Shown piece after piece: positions 1-8,563 of a stretch of 64,000 nucleotides of DNA. The stretch is taken from NCBI RefSeq assembly GCF_035046485.1, contig NC_085138.1, positions 362,703,238 to 362,767,237 of the forward strand. The letters are read 5' to 3'. Under the pieces are notes generated by a model, which saw only the letters and a list, made by a program, of their open reading frames with translations, ran no database searches and was not told the DNA's origin. Position numbers and translations under genes: made by a program. The DNA is from Aedes albopictus. Lineage: Eukaryota; Arthropoda; Insecta; Diptera; Culicidae. Position 1 is the first letter of the stretch, and each line of letters starts with the position of its first letter.

Positions 1-193
1 GGTGGCCAACTGCTACGCGGAGTTGAAAAAGCAACAGCTCGACAGCTGCACGCTGGCCACACGGATGCTCTATGAATGCGTTCAGGCTAATGAGTACAGT
101 ACAAATGCCATAACTATTGCCATTCCATTTGTAACAGTAGACTTCGACTTCAGTAGTTTTTGGCCAACTTTCCCACCTATAATGGTTCCCTGA
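1..193 (+). CDS. 3' end of a two-domain odorant-binding protein gene (truncated by the window edge)
   Basis: The frame opens at base 2 and ends in TGA at 191-193. The first codon is GTG inside the gene, so the real start lies upstream of the window. The first 33 residues match the C-terminal OBP domain of the gene at 8564-9427 with one change (Glu for Gln near the end). They keep the three last cysteines with spacings C-x11-C-x9-C. OBPs are small secreted proteins that carry hydrophobic ligands in sensillum lymph or other fluids; that role is family knowledge and is not tested here. The last ~30 residues, after the final cysteine, differ from the paralogue and are rich in Ile, Val, Phe and Pro. 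The two genes lie on the same strand about 8.4 kb apart, which fits a tandem cluster. Most nucleotide differences in the shared part are synonymous, so this copy has been under purifying selection. Confidence 0.85.
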   Translation, partial: VANCYAELKKQQLDSCTLATRMLYECVQANEYSTNAITIAIPFVTVDFDFSSFWPTFPPIMVP

Positions 194-321
194 AAATATG
201 ATTCCATTTAGAAACAAAATAGTGTTTGCGATTTACAAATTATCAAATGTTAGAGTTTTTTTTCTCATACTAAGCAAGACATTTTTTTTAGCTTTTTGCC
301 ACCAAAAACGAAAATAAGCCA

Positions 322-327
322 AATAAA
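322..327 (+). promoter_or_regulatory. Possible polyadenylation signal of the upstream OBP gene
   Basis: An AATAAA hexamer lies about 130 bp after the TGA of the partial OBP gene. No closer canonical hexamer is visible. The surroundings are AT-rich, so a chance match is possible. Confidence 0.4.
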
Positions 328-949
328 TTTGTTGTAACGTCCACACGTTCACTTCTTTTTGCATGTCTGAACTCCTTCCGATTGTTGAATTATACACTAA
401 CGATCAAAAGTTTGGGGCCCATATCTTATTTGAAAATAACTCTTGAGCAAACCTTACAGAAATGTCCAATCTGCTTAGGAACTCCAGAAGAAATCTTGCA
501 ATAATATTTTGCAGTTGCTGGAGGTATCGTCGTCATAACAATTTCAAGGGAAGCCGCTGGGGAAACTCCAAGTGCGATTCGTGGGGGAATTTCCTCGGGA
601 ATCAAAAACCAATCGGACAATATAGGGTATTGGTTCCCTTATTAAGCATGTGGTTCCCATTTTCATCCTACGAAAAACAAAGGAATAAAGCACTGTTTGT
701 TTTGTTTCTTATTTTTGTATTTTTTGTTAGAAGTGAGCACGCATGAAAACAAAAAGAACGGAATCAATCGGTGCCGTAATCGCTTGCTTTCGAATAGGAT
801 GAAATTGGGAGCGTGAGATTACTGATGGAACACAAACCCTATCTAGAGAATCTTTGGCGAACCTTTTGAAGACTTTCTCAAAAAAAAAAACAGGAGGGTT
901 TTTTTTGAGAAATTAAAAAATAATCATTCATTAAGAAGAAAAACTGGGG
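328..949. other. AT-rich spacer without recognised gene
   Basis: Short open frames on both strands have no recognisable domain. From about 500 the sequence begins to show the GGAAT/CCTGGA words of the following repeat tract. Nothing else is identified. Confidence 0.5.
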
Positions 950-1545
950 AGAATTTCAAACCCTCAAAATAATTTCTGGCGGAATCACGATCCTCAGATA
1001 CACTTCCGATGAAGCAATTTTCCGCTTACAATTTTTTGGAGAAATTGCTTGATGAATTACTGAGGAAATTTTCACAAAATTTGGAAATCTTGCAAAGTTT
1101 TTATTAGGAATTCGCACGGGGAGTTCTCAGCAAGGGAACTTTCCTGGTAAAATTCCTGGAGGAATTTCTGGAAAAATACCAGGAGGTGCTCAAAGGGAAA
1201 TTTGTAGGAGAATTCCTGCAAGAATTTCTACAGGAACCTCCTGAAAAATCCCTGGAGGAGTGCCAAGATCAATTCCCAGAGGAATCCCCGGAACAGTAAT
1301 TCTTGGATGAATCCCTGGAACAATCCCTTGAAAACATTTGGCGAAATTCCTGAAGAAAGTTCTGGACGAATCCTCAAATAAAATCCTAGAGAAATTTCTT
1401 GATAAATTTCTGGAGGGATTCTTGGAGAGATTCCTAGAGAGATCCCAAGAAAACATCCTAAAAGAATTCTTGGAGGAATCCTGATGGAATTCCTGGGGGA
1501 ATCCCTGGAGGAATCCTTAGACGAATACCCGAGGAAATTTCTGAA
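950..1545. repeat. Degenerate GGAATTCC/CCTGGAGGAA repeat tract, purine-rich on +
   Basis: Words such as GAATTCCTGG, GGAGGAATTTC and AGGAATCCC recur every 9-18 bases with no fixed unit. Spacing is often a multiple of three, so long low-complexity open frames (Phe/Leu/Glu on +, Ser/Arg/Asn/Phe on -) appear on both strands. These frames lack any domain and I do not call them genes. Confidence 0.7.
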
Positions 1546-1609
1546 AAATAAAGGTTGGAATTATCAGATTTTCACATTGAGAACGGTAAGCTACTCCAAA
1601 GCTTCATTT

Positions 1610-1662
1610 GTTGGTTTCTTGTGCGATTTCGATTGTCCTGGTCAATCACGGAGTAACAACTG
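1610..1662 (+). repeat. ~55-bp dispersed repeat (second copy at 36562-36618)
   Basis: A segment centred on CTGGTCAATCACGGAGTA is nearly identical to one at 36562-36618. Both copies sit at edges between repeat tracts, so this is probably the end of a dispersed transposon. Its family is not recognised. Confidence 0.5.
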
Positions 1663-1814
1663 TTTTTTTTATTACCGTACGGGTTTCGGCCGAAGGGTCT
1701 CAGATTTTCATGAAACTTTTTCCACAGGCAGGGCTCATAGATATATGTACAAAAAATTGAGAAACATTCAGGGTCGCTTATTTTCCCGAAAAAAATTAGG
1801 GTGGAAATTTTTTT

Positions 1815-2352
1815 TTTCCCTTGACACTACTTACTTTGAAAAATCATAACTCAAGAACGAAGTATCGTAGAAACAAAGCCTATTTTAGAAAATGAAAGCA
1901 AATTTTCTCAGAAATCCAAAAAAAAAATATGAACTGGAAAAAGTTTCCCACAAAATTTTCCACAGTTAAGGACAAACGTCTTGACATCCCGCTTCAGCAC
2001 TGCATCAAAACTTCAAACGCACAAATCTCAAGAAGCAAGCGTTACACAACAAATCAGTTCATTATTCTGTACTTGCTCACTTGTAATAAGCTTAAAATAA
2101 GAAGATCAAGTGCGCTGGTTTTGTTTACGACGAGATTTGTGCCCTCGAAATCGTGAGTAGGTGCCAAAGTCGGCCATTGTGGCGGCCATGTTGGGATTCT
2201 TACAAGTCTGTCCTTAAAAAAATTTGTAAAGAAAAGCTGGAAAAACTATGCCGGAACTCGTGGAAAATTTTCGAAAAAATATTTTTGAGAAGGTTATTTT
2301 ATGAGCTTTTACCGCTGAAATTTTTGGAATGCACTTTTTTTGTTTTTGACTT
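1815..2352. repeat. Dispersed AT-rich repeat with the core CTCAAGAACGAAG
   Basis: It contains a run around ATAACTCAAGAACGAAGTAT, then homopurine stretches, then GGAAAAACTATG and a TTTTTGAGAAGG block. The same words in the same order recur just beyond the neighbouring element at 3957-4250, and in variant or inverted form at 20440-21180 and 46975-47350. It has no coding potential. The 2354-3954 element is sandwiched between this copy and the next one. Confidence 0.6.
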
Positions 2353-2830
2353 AGAGTAAAGTGGGGCAAAAGTTCGAGTGGGGCAAGAGTTTCTTTTCAA
2401 GTTTTTGAGCTCAATTCAAATTATTTCTTTCGGGTGTCAAGGTTGTTCGAACCCCTTTTGAAAAAGACTCTTTCACTTCAAAAATTATGAAAATTGATCA
2501 ATATTTCGAGAAGTTATGACAAAATGTTGGTTTTTGATCAAAAAATTGTAACATGCGATGGCCCTTCCAACGCATGGAATGAAATTTTAATGAAATCGAA
2601 TTCGATATTTTATTTTGGGGTGTAACTAGGTATATTTTGAAGATGCTCTAGCATGTATAACTTTTTGCTAAAAAGATTTGGAAACCGTATTTTACACATA
2701 GTAGGGTAAAAGTTCGAATTGTGGGGCAAAAGTTCGAGTCATGTGGCAACTTTAGGTATAAACCTAAAATTCTGCAAAATGAACATATTATCTCTAAGAC
2801 TGATGGAATTAGTGAAAAAAATCGATTAAA

Positions 2831-3509
2831 TAATAATTGAATTTTATTGGCTTTTCTCGGTGAACTTAATACTACTCAAAGAAGGAGGGAGTAACGAAAG
2901 TAATGAAAGAAACGGTGGATAGAATCGCAAGTGTGCGACGAGAGAAATTGAATAGAAGTTGAAAATTAACAGAGGGCCATAATTGAACAACACAATCACA
3001 ACGACGACCCCTTTGCCTAACGTTCTCGTGTTGAACGGCTAGGTACTAGTAGTTTGATGATGACTACTAGCCCTAGACAGGCGAAAAGATCGTGGTTGTG
3101 ATCTGTTAAATGTTGTTCGGCTTTGCTTTCGGTTCTATCGATCTGTGACACTTGTTCAGAGATTCATATCGAGCGAACGTTACTTATTTGATTTTCGCGC
3201 TTTCATCTCGTATGCTCCTATTGTGTCCAAATGATCTTATTCGAACCGAGTTTCATTCTTTCTTGCCAACTGGATTTTACTTTCTAGGTTTAATCACCGC
3301 ATGACTTTATCATAATTGAATTTTATTGGCTTTTCTCGGTGAACTTAATACTACTCAAAGAAGGAGGGAGCACACTTGCGATTCTATCCACCGTTTCTTT
3401 CATTACTTTCGTTACTCCCTCCTTCTTTGAGTAGTATTAAGTTCACCGAGAAAAGCCAATAAAATTCAATTATGATAAAGTCATGCGGTGATTAAACCTA
3501 GAAAGTAAA
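2831..3509. mobile_element. Nested ~680-bp fold-back insertion
   Basis: The insertion is bounded by a 13-bp direct repeat, AAAATCGATTAAA, at 2818-2830 and 3507-3519, which looks like a target duplication. Segment 2833-2891 is repeated directly at 3312-3370, and 2892-2935 is repeated in inverted form at 3371-3414. The middle (about 2985-3120) holds a second, imperfect palindrome around CAATCACAACGACG and CGTGGTTGTGATC. There is no open frame of note. Confidence 0.55.
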
Positions 3510-3512
3510 ATC
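3273..3512. repeat. Hairpin with two 98-bp arms and a 44-bp loop
   Basis: Left arm 3273-3370 and right arm 3415-3512 appear to be exact reverse complements by eye. The arms run from GATTTTACTTTCTAGG to AAGGAGGGAG. The loop 3371-3414 is the reverse complement of 2892-2935 outside the hairpin. Confidence 0.8.
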
Positions 3513-3956
3513 GATTAAAGTTGAAAAAAAAAATGTTGTTTTATCTGAATTTGGCGGAAAACTACTAATTTTTGGTGTAGTAAATTTAACCCTGATTTGG
3601 GTAAAATCCAAATCGAATTTTAAAGTGTATTCCAGTTCTAACATCAAATATTAAGTGGTTTCAGGTATTCCTATTACCAAAGTGTCAAAATAGTGTGCTA
3701 CGGTTAGCGAAATTCCAGAAACACTAGATTCGAACTTTTGCCCCAGTGGTGGGGCAAGAGTTCGAATAAAACACACACATACAAAAAGTGTTGTAACTCA
3801 AAATTGAAAAGACATTTGGCGTAACTTTGTTCAGCAAAATTTTAGCTCATAAATGGTAGAATCACCACACGGTATTTATTTATTTTTATCTGCTTCGATT
3901 TTTTGAAATAGGTTGAATTTTCAACTAAGGTCGAACTTTTGCCCCACCTTACTCTA

Positions 3957-4248
3957 TAGTCAATTTTGTTGAAAAAATGCCCAAATGTGCCATAAAAGCC
4001 TTTTCTTTGAAAAATTATAACTCAAGAACGAAGCATCGTAAAAGCAAAGTTTTGTAATGAAAACGAAAGCAAATTTTCCCAGGAATTAAAAAAAAAATGA
4101 AGTGAAAAAAGATTTGCACAAAATTTTCCACCGTCGAGAAAATTCATAAAGAAAAGCCGGAAAAACTATGTCCGAACTCGCAGAAAATTTTCAAAAAAAT
4201 ATTTTTGAGAAGGTAATTTTATAGGCTTTGATCGCTGAAATTTTTGGA
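3957..4248. repeat. Second copy of the CTCAAGAACGAAG dispersed repeat
   Basis: Matches the second half of the 1815-2352 repeat in the same orientation: CTCAAGAACGAAGCATCG, GGAAAAACTATG, TTTTTGAGAAGG and GCTGAAATTTTTGGAAT. It runs directly into the minisatellite. Confidence 0.6.
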
Positions 4249-5130
4249 ATCTCTCATCTCATCTTTCATCTCATCTCTCATCTCATCTCTCATCTCATCT
4301 CTCATCTCATTTCTCATCTCATCTCTCATCTCATCTCTCATCTCATCTCTCATCTCATCTCTCATCTCATCTCTCATCTCATCTCTCATCTCATCTCTCA
4401 TCTCATCTCTCATCTCATCTCTCATCTCATCTCTCATCTCATCTCTCATCTCATCTCTCATCTCATCTCTCATCTCATCTCTCATCTCATCTCTCATCTC
4501 ATCTCTCATCTCATCTCTCATCTCATCTCTCATCTCATCTCTCATCTCATCTCTCATCTCATCTCTCATCTCATCTCTCATCTCATCTCTCATCTCATCT
4601 CTCATCTCATCTCTCATCTCATCTCTCATCTCATCTCTCATCTCATCTCTCATCTCATCTCTCATCTCATCTCTCATCTCATCTCTCATCTCATCTCTCA
4701 TCTCATCTCTCATCTCATCTCTCATCTCATCTCTCATCTCATCTCTTATCTCATCTCTCATCTCATCTCTCATCTCATCTCTCATCTCATCTCTCATCTC
4801 ATCTCTCATCTCATCTCTCATCTCATCTCTCATCTCATCTCTCATCTCATCTCTCATCTCATCTCATCTCTCATGTCATGTCTCATCTCATCTCTCATCT
4901 CATCTCTCATCTCATCTCTCATCTCATCTCTCATCTCATCTCTCATCTCATCTCTCATCTCATCTCTCATCTCATCTCTCATCTCATCTCTCATCTCATC
5001 TCTCATCTCATCTCTCATCTCATCTCTCATCTCATCTCTCATCTCATCTCTCATCTCATCTCTCATCTCATCTCTCATCTCATCTCTCATCTCATCTCTC
5101 ATCTCATCTCATCTCTCATCTCATCTCATG
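4249..5130. repeat. 12-bp minisatellite, unit ATCTCTCATCTC, ~73 copies
   Basis: The tandem array is near perfect, with five units per 60 bases. There are a few variants at the left end (ATCTTTC, ATTTCTC), a TTATC variant near 4746, and register slips at about 4861-4883 and 5101-5130. The + strand is almost free of G for ~620 bp. A 12-bp unit is divisible by three, so it stays open on both strands, giving Ser-His-Leu-Ile or Ser-Leu-Ile-Ser repeats on + and Met-Arg-Asp-Glu repeats on -. These frames are artefacts of the repeat. Confidence 0.95.
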
Positions 5131-5338
5131 TCATCCTTCCCTAACCCTCCATCCTATCCTCTACTCTACCCTCTACCCTACCCTCTACCCTACCCTCTAC
5201 TCAACCTACTATTCTACCCTGTACCCTACCTTCTACTCTACCCTCTACCCTAATCCTCTGCCCTAACCTCTACCCTACTTTCTACCCTAACTCTCTACCC
5301 TACCCTCTACCCTATCCTCTGACCATCTACCCTACTGT

Positions 5339-5570
5339 TGGGGGGTGATATTTCCACTAGCACGAATACACAATCATCGGAAGCAGCTTCCATTGCAGCA
5401 GCTCCAATGCTGAAATTCAATTTATTATTCATAATTTTCTTAAATCTATTATAAATTATTGCTTTCACCTCTCCAAACAACCATCAGCTGCTTGATCAGC
5501 TGTTCGCTGTTATCGTACCAGTGCTGCCAGTTTCACTAAAGACTTTATTTCTACCACAATACCTACCTTC
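5339..5570. other. Unidentified insertion inside the CTACCCT array
   Basis: About 230 bp of ordinary-composition sequence, with GCAGCAGC words and CAGCTGCTTGATCAGCTG, interrupts the array. No clear terminal repeats or target duplication are seen. Confidence 0.45.
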
Positions 5571-5597
5571 TACAATACCCTCTACCCTTATCATCTA

Positions 5598-5774
5598 CCC
5601 AAGTAACATACTTGTCACCGAAGAGTCACGGGGTACAGGTTTTTGTTGCGCAGATGTCACTGTGACTTACTTCTAACAAATAAACACTTACTTGCTAGAA
5701 GTAAGTAACAGTGACTTTTGCGCAACAAAAACCTGCGCCGCCGTGACTCTTCGATGACAAGTGTGTTACTTGGG
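5598..5774. mobile_element. MITE A: 177 bp, CCCAAGTAAC ends, TA target duplication
   Basis: The ends CCCAAGTAACATACTTGTCA and the matching 3' CAAGTGTGTTACTTGGG are inverted repeats, and the arms extend ~80 bp with few mismatches. TA lies at 5596-5597 and 5775-5776, so the empty site would read TCTACCCTAC, a normal array sequence. It shares its ends with MITE B (6277-6443). Confidence 0.85.
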
Positions 5775-6234
5775 TACCCTACCCTCTACCCTAACCCTCT
5801 ATCCTAGTTTCTACTCTACCCTCTACTCTAATCCTCTACCCTTCCCTCTTCGCTAATTATCTACTCTACCCTCTACCCTACCTTCTCTTCTACCGCCTAC
5901 CCTACCTACTAACCTATCCACTACCCAAACCCTCTACCATAACCTCTACCCTACTTTCTACCTTAACCCTCTACTCTACCTTATATCCTACCATCTACCC
6001 TAACCCTCTACCCTACCCTCTACCCTACCTTCTACTTCTACCCTACCATCTAACATAACCTTCTACCCTACCTTCTACACTACCCTCTACCCTAACCCTC
6101 TATCCTAGCCTCTTCTCTACCCTAACCTTCTACTCTAACCCTCTACCCAACCCTCTACGCTAATCATCTACCCCACCCTCTACCCTACCTTTATTCTACA
6201 CTCTACCCTACTTTCTAAAATAACCCCTCTACTA

Positions 6235-7151
6235 GGGTGGCCCACACTTATATGAAAAACAAAAAAATCGAAAAATCCCAAGCAACACACATGTTATAAT
6301 AAAGTTACGACAGCGCAAGTTTTGGTTGTATAGAAGTTTATTTTACGTAATTCTAACATTATGTTGAAATAACGTAAAATAAACTTCTATACAACCAAAA
6401 CATGCGCTGTCGTTACTTTTATATAACATGTGTGTTACTTGGGATGCCAAGTCTTACCTCCTCAATCAGTTGTTTTGGACTCCCAGAAGCTACGTTTAAA
6501 ATTTGAGCAAAATCAATTAAGCCTAAGGGGGCGCTCAAAACGCTTGAAGTTTGTATGGGAAAACTTGGCCAAATGTATGCAGAAATTTTAAGTTTTCGAA
6601 TTTTGCCACTAGGTGGCGCTATAAGCGTTCAATAATCAAACCCTTTGGTATTATTGTAGGTGACTATATGCCAAACAACTTTGTCGAAGACCACAAAGTA
6701 ATCCAATGTCTGTGAAAAAAGTTATACCCTAGGTAAAGCGAGGATAAACTTTATTGTTGTTTTCCAATACATGTAAAGGAATAATATCAATAATGAAATC
6801 TCAATACTTTGCCTCACTTTGTCTAGGGTATAACTTTTTTCACTGCCATCGGATCACTTCGCAGTCTTCGACAAAGTTCTTTGGCATATAGTCACCTACA
6901 ATAATACCAAAGGGTTCATTTATTGAACGCTTACAGCGCCACCTAGCGGCAAAATCCGAAAACTTAAAATTTCTGCATACATTTGGCCAAGTTTTCCCAT
7001 ACAAACTTCAAGCGTTTTGAGCGCCCCCTTAGGCTTAACCGATTTTGCTCAAATTTTGAACTTAGACTCTGGGAGTCCAAAACAACTGATTTAGGAGGTA
7101 AGACTTGGCATTTTTCAAAATTTTTGTTTTTCATATAAGTGTGGGCCACCC
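6235..7151. mobile_element. Fold-back element, 917 bp, GGGTGGCCCACAC ends, TA target duplication
   Basis: The left arm (6235-6276 plus 6444 to ~6760) and right arm (~6820-7151) are imperfect reverse complements over more than 300 bp. The ends read GGGTGGCCCACACTTATA and its complement. TA flanks lie at 6233-6234 and 7152-7153, inside the CTACCCT array. MITE B splits the left arm. No coding capacity is seen, so it must be moved in trans or have formed by inversion. Confidence 0.85.
6277..6443. mobile_element. MITE B: 167 bp, CCCAAGCAACAC ends, nested in the fold-back element
   Basis: Arms of ~75 bp are inverted repeats. Comparison with the uninterrupted right arm of the host element (7090-7130) shows the pre-insertion sequence GAAAAATGCCAAG and an AT duplicated at 6275-6276 and 6444-6445. 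It belongs to the same family as MITE A by its ends. Confidence 0.85.
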
Positions 7152-7153
7152 TA

Positions 7154-7490
7154 CCCTCTACCCTACCCTCAACCCTACCTTCTACCCTACTCTCTACCCG
7201 AACCTTCTACCCAACCCTCTACCCTACCCTCAACCCTACCTTCTACCTACCCTACCTTCTACCCTACTCTCTACCCGAACCTTCTACCCGAACCTTCTAC
7301 CCAACCCTCTACCCTACCCTCTACCCTAATCCTCTTCTCAACTCGCTATCCTACCTTCTACCCTAACCCTCTACTCTACCCTCTACCCTACCTTTTACCT
7401 TTTACCCTATCCTCTACCCTACCTTCTACCCTACCATCTAACATTACCCTCTACCCTAACCATCCACTTTACCCTCTACCCTAACCCTCT
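7154..7490. repeat. Degenerate CTACCCT array (right part)
   Basis: Continues the 5135-6233 array after the fold-back element, with the same CTACCCTA and AACCCTC words and the same strand polarity. Confidence 0.8.
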
Positions 7491-7529
7491 ATGTATCATA
7501 TGTATCACATGTTACTTGTTCCCGAATAC

Positions 7530-7653
7530 ATAAAACCCCAATTTACGCCTAAGGACCGTAAATTGGGGGAGCGTTATTTGGGAATTAGTGCGTAAATCGG
7601 GGGGCGCAAATTGAGTTTGGCGCAAAAAAAGTAAGCGTAAATTGGGGTTTTAT
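7530..7653. mobile_element. MITE, ~124 bp, ATAAAACCCCAATTTACGC ends
   Basis: Inverted ends ATAAAACCCCAATTTACGC and GCGTAAATTGGGGTTTTAT match perfectly. The interior is G-rich with repeated GTAAATT(C)GGGG words. The target duplication is not clear. Confidence 0.7.
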
Positions 7654-7659
7654 ATGTTA

Positions 7660-8480
7660 AATGTTAAGCACCATCAAACGATCTGAACGCAATAACTTAT
7701 GCCACAAGTGTCGAATCACTTTGCGGTCTTCGGCAAAGTTTTTCAGCATATCCTGAACTATACTTCAACGTCATTAGTTAGATAATTTTAGACAAAAAAA
7801 AAAACAATTAATGAGAAAAATGCAAAAAAAAATCCTGTTTCCTATACTAAATTACATACAAATTTTTATTGCAATGCGGAACACGGGGATGCAACCAATC
7901 GCCCCCAAATTTTGCACAGGACGTTAGAAGGAATCGAAAAAGCTTTATTTCAAAACATCGATTTTGTTGACCCAGTCTAATGCTCATGCTCATTTTGACA
8001 CCCTAATGCCAAATACGTTGCTTATTCTCAATGCAGAAGGAAGGTTAAAGGCGCTTGCATCATCTCTCAAACTTAATATTTAAGCTTCGTCTTGGATTTT
8101 TTATCTCTTTTTATTTCAGCAGAGCAGATGTTTTCAATACTTTAACTAGGTGCTATTGGAAAATAAGCCGCATCCTACTTCTCAGGTTATTTTTTTTCGA
8201 GCAAATTAATTCTACAGAAGTTCTGCACTTGAACTTCGCTGGATTGAAAATAAATCCTTCCTGTACAAAGACAAAACTTTATATAAGAATTGTAACTGAT
8301 GTCGTTATGACATTCACTATATTTATAAACATTCTTGCGGGCGCTCAATTAAATAAATATTAAATAATCTATTGTATCAAAATAAACGCACCTAATTCCT
8401 GGCTTTGGTCACGATTTTTTCTAAGAAGCTTCAATATCTCAAAGTTTATCACGACAGCACCTGCACACGTGCACTTTTCG
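7660..8480. other. Spacer upstream of the second OBP copy
   Basis: Bases 7680-7990 contain a GCGGTCTTCGGCAAAGTT block, also seen in the fold-back elements at 6235-7151 and 27311-27943, probably a half copy. Bases 8000-8480 look like single-copy AT-rich sequence and may hold upstream control sites. I can name none of them. Confidence 0.4.
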
Positions 8481-8507
8481 GCGGCTCTACCCATTAACTA
8501 ATCCGTT

Positions 8508-8543
8508 TATAAATGTTTTGCATTTACCTGCTTCAAACCAGTT
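8508..8543 (+). promoter_or_regulatory. Core promoter of the second OBP copy (TATA box and initiator)
   Basis: TATAAAT lies at 8508-8514. A CCAGTT initiator-like site lies at 8538-8543, ~30 bp downstream, the spacing expected for an insect TATA/Inr promoter. The ATG follows at 8564, giving a 5' leader of ~24 bases. Confidence 0.6.
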
Positions 8544-8563
8544 GAATTCAAGCACACGTCGTC

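Larger units (their letters stand above)
2354..3954. mobile_element. 1.6 kb non-autonomous DNA element, TA target duplication
   Basis: The ends are a near-perfect inverted repeat beginning GAGTAAAGTGGGGC and ending GCCCCACCTTACTC. Both ends are flanked by TA (2352-2353 and 3955-3956). GGGGCAAAAGTTCGA-like words recur inside at about 2702-2745 and 3729-3763 as subterminal repeats. No transposase frame is present. The TA flank suggests mobilisation by a Tc1/mariner-type or other TA-inserting transposase. The interior is broken by the insertion at 2831-3509. Confidence 0.65.
5135..6233. repeat. Degenerate CTACCCT array (left part), interrupted by insertions
   Basis: Units such as CTACCCTA, CTACCCTC and AACCCTCTACC repeat with frequent substitutions, giving a C-rich + strand with almost no G. 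Bases 5339-5570 are a non-repeat insertion and 5598-5774 are a MITE. The array continues at 7154-7490 on the other side of a fold-back element. It resembles CCCTAA-type telomere repeats in composition, but the unit is irregular. Confidence 0.8.

Noticed and set aside
4249..5130. Possible CRISPR-like array
   Set aside because: Units are only 12 bp, directly adjacent, with no spacers, in a eukaryotic genome.
4228..5266. Long open frames of Ser-His-Leu-Ile / Ser-Leu-Ile-Ser (+) and Met-Arg-Asp-Glu (-) repeats
   Set aside because: They are produced by the 12-bp minisatellite, whose period is divisible by three. No start context or flanking gene structure supports translation.
5135..7490. True telomere repeat array
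   Set aside because: The unit is irregular, the array is flanked by ordinary sequence and an OBP gene cluster, and it is interrupted by transposons.
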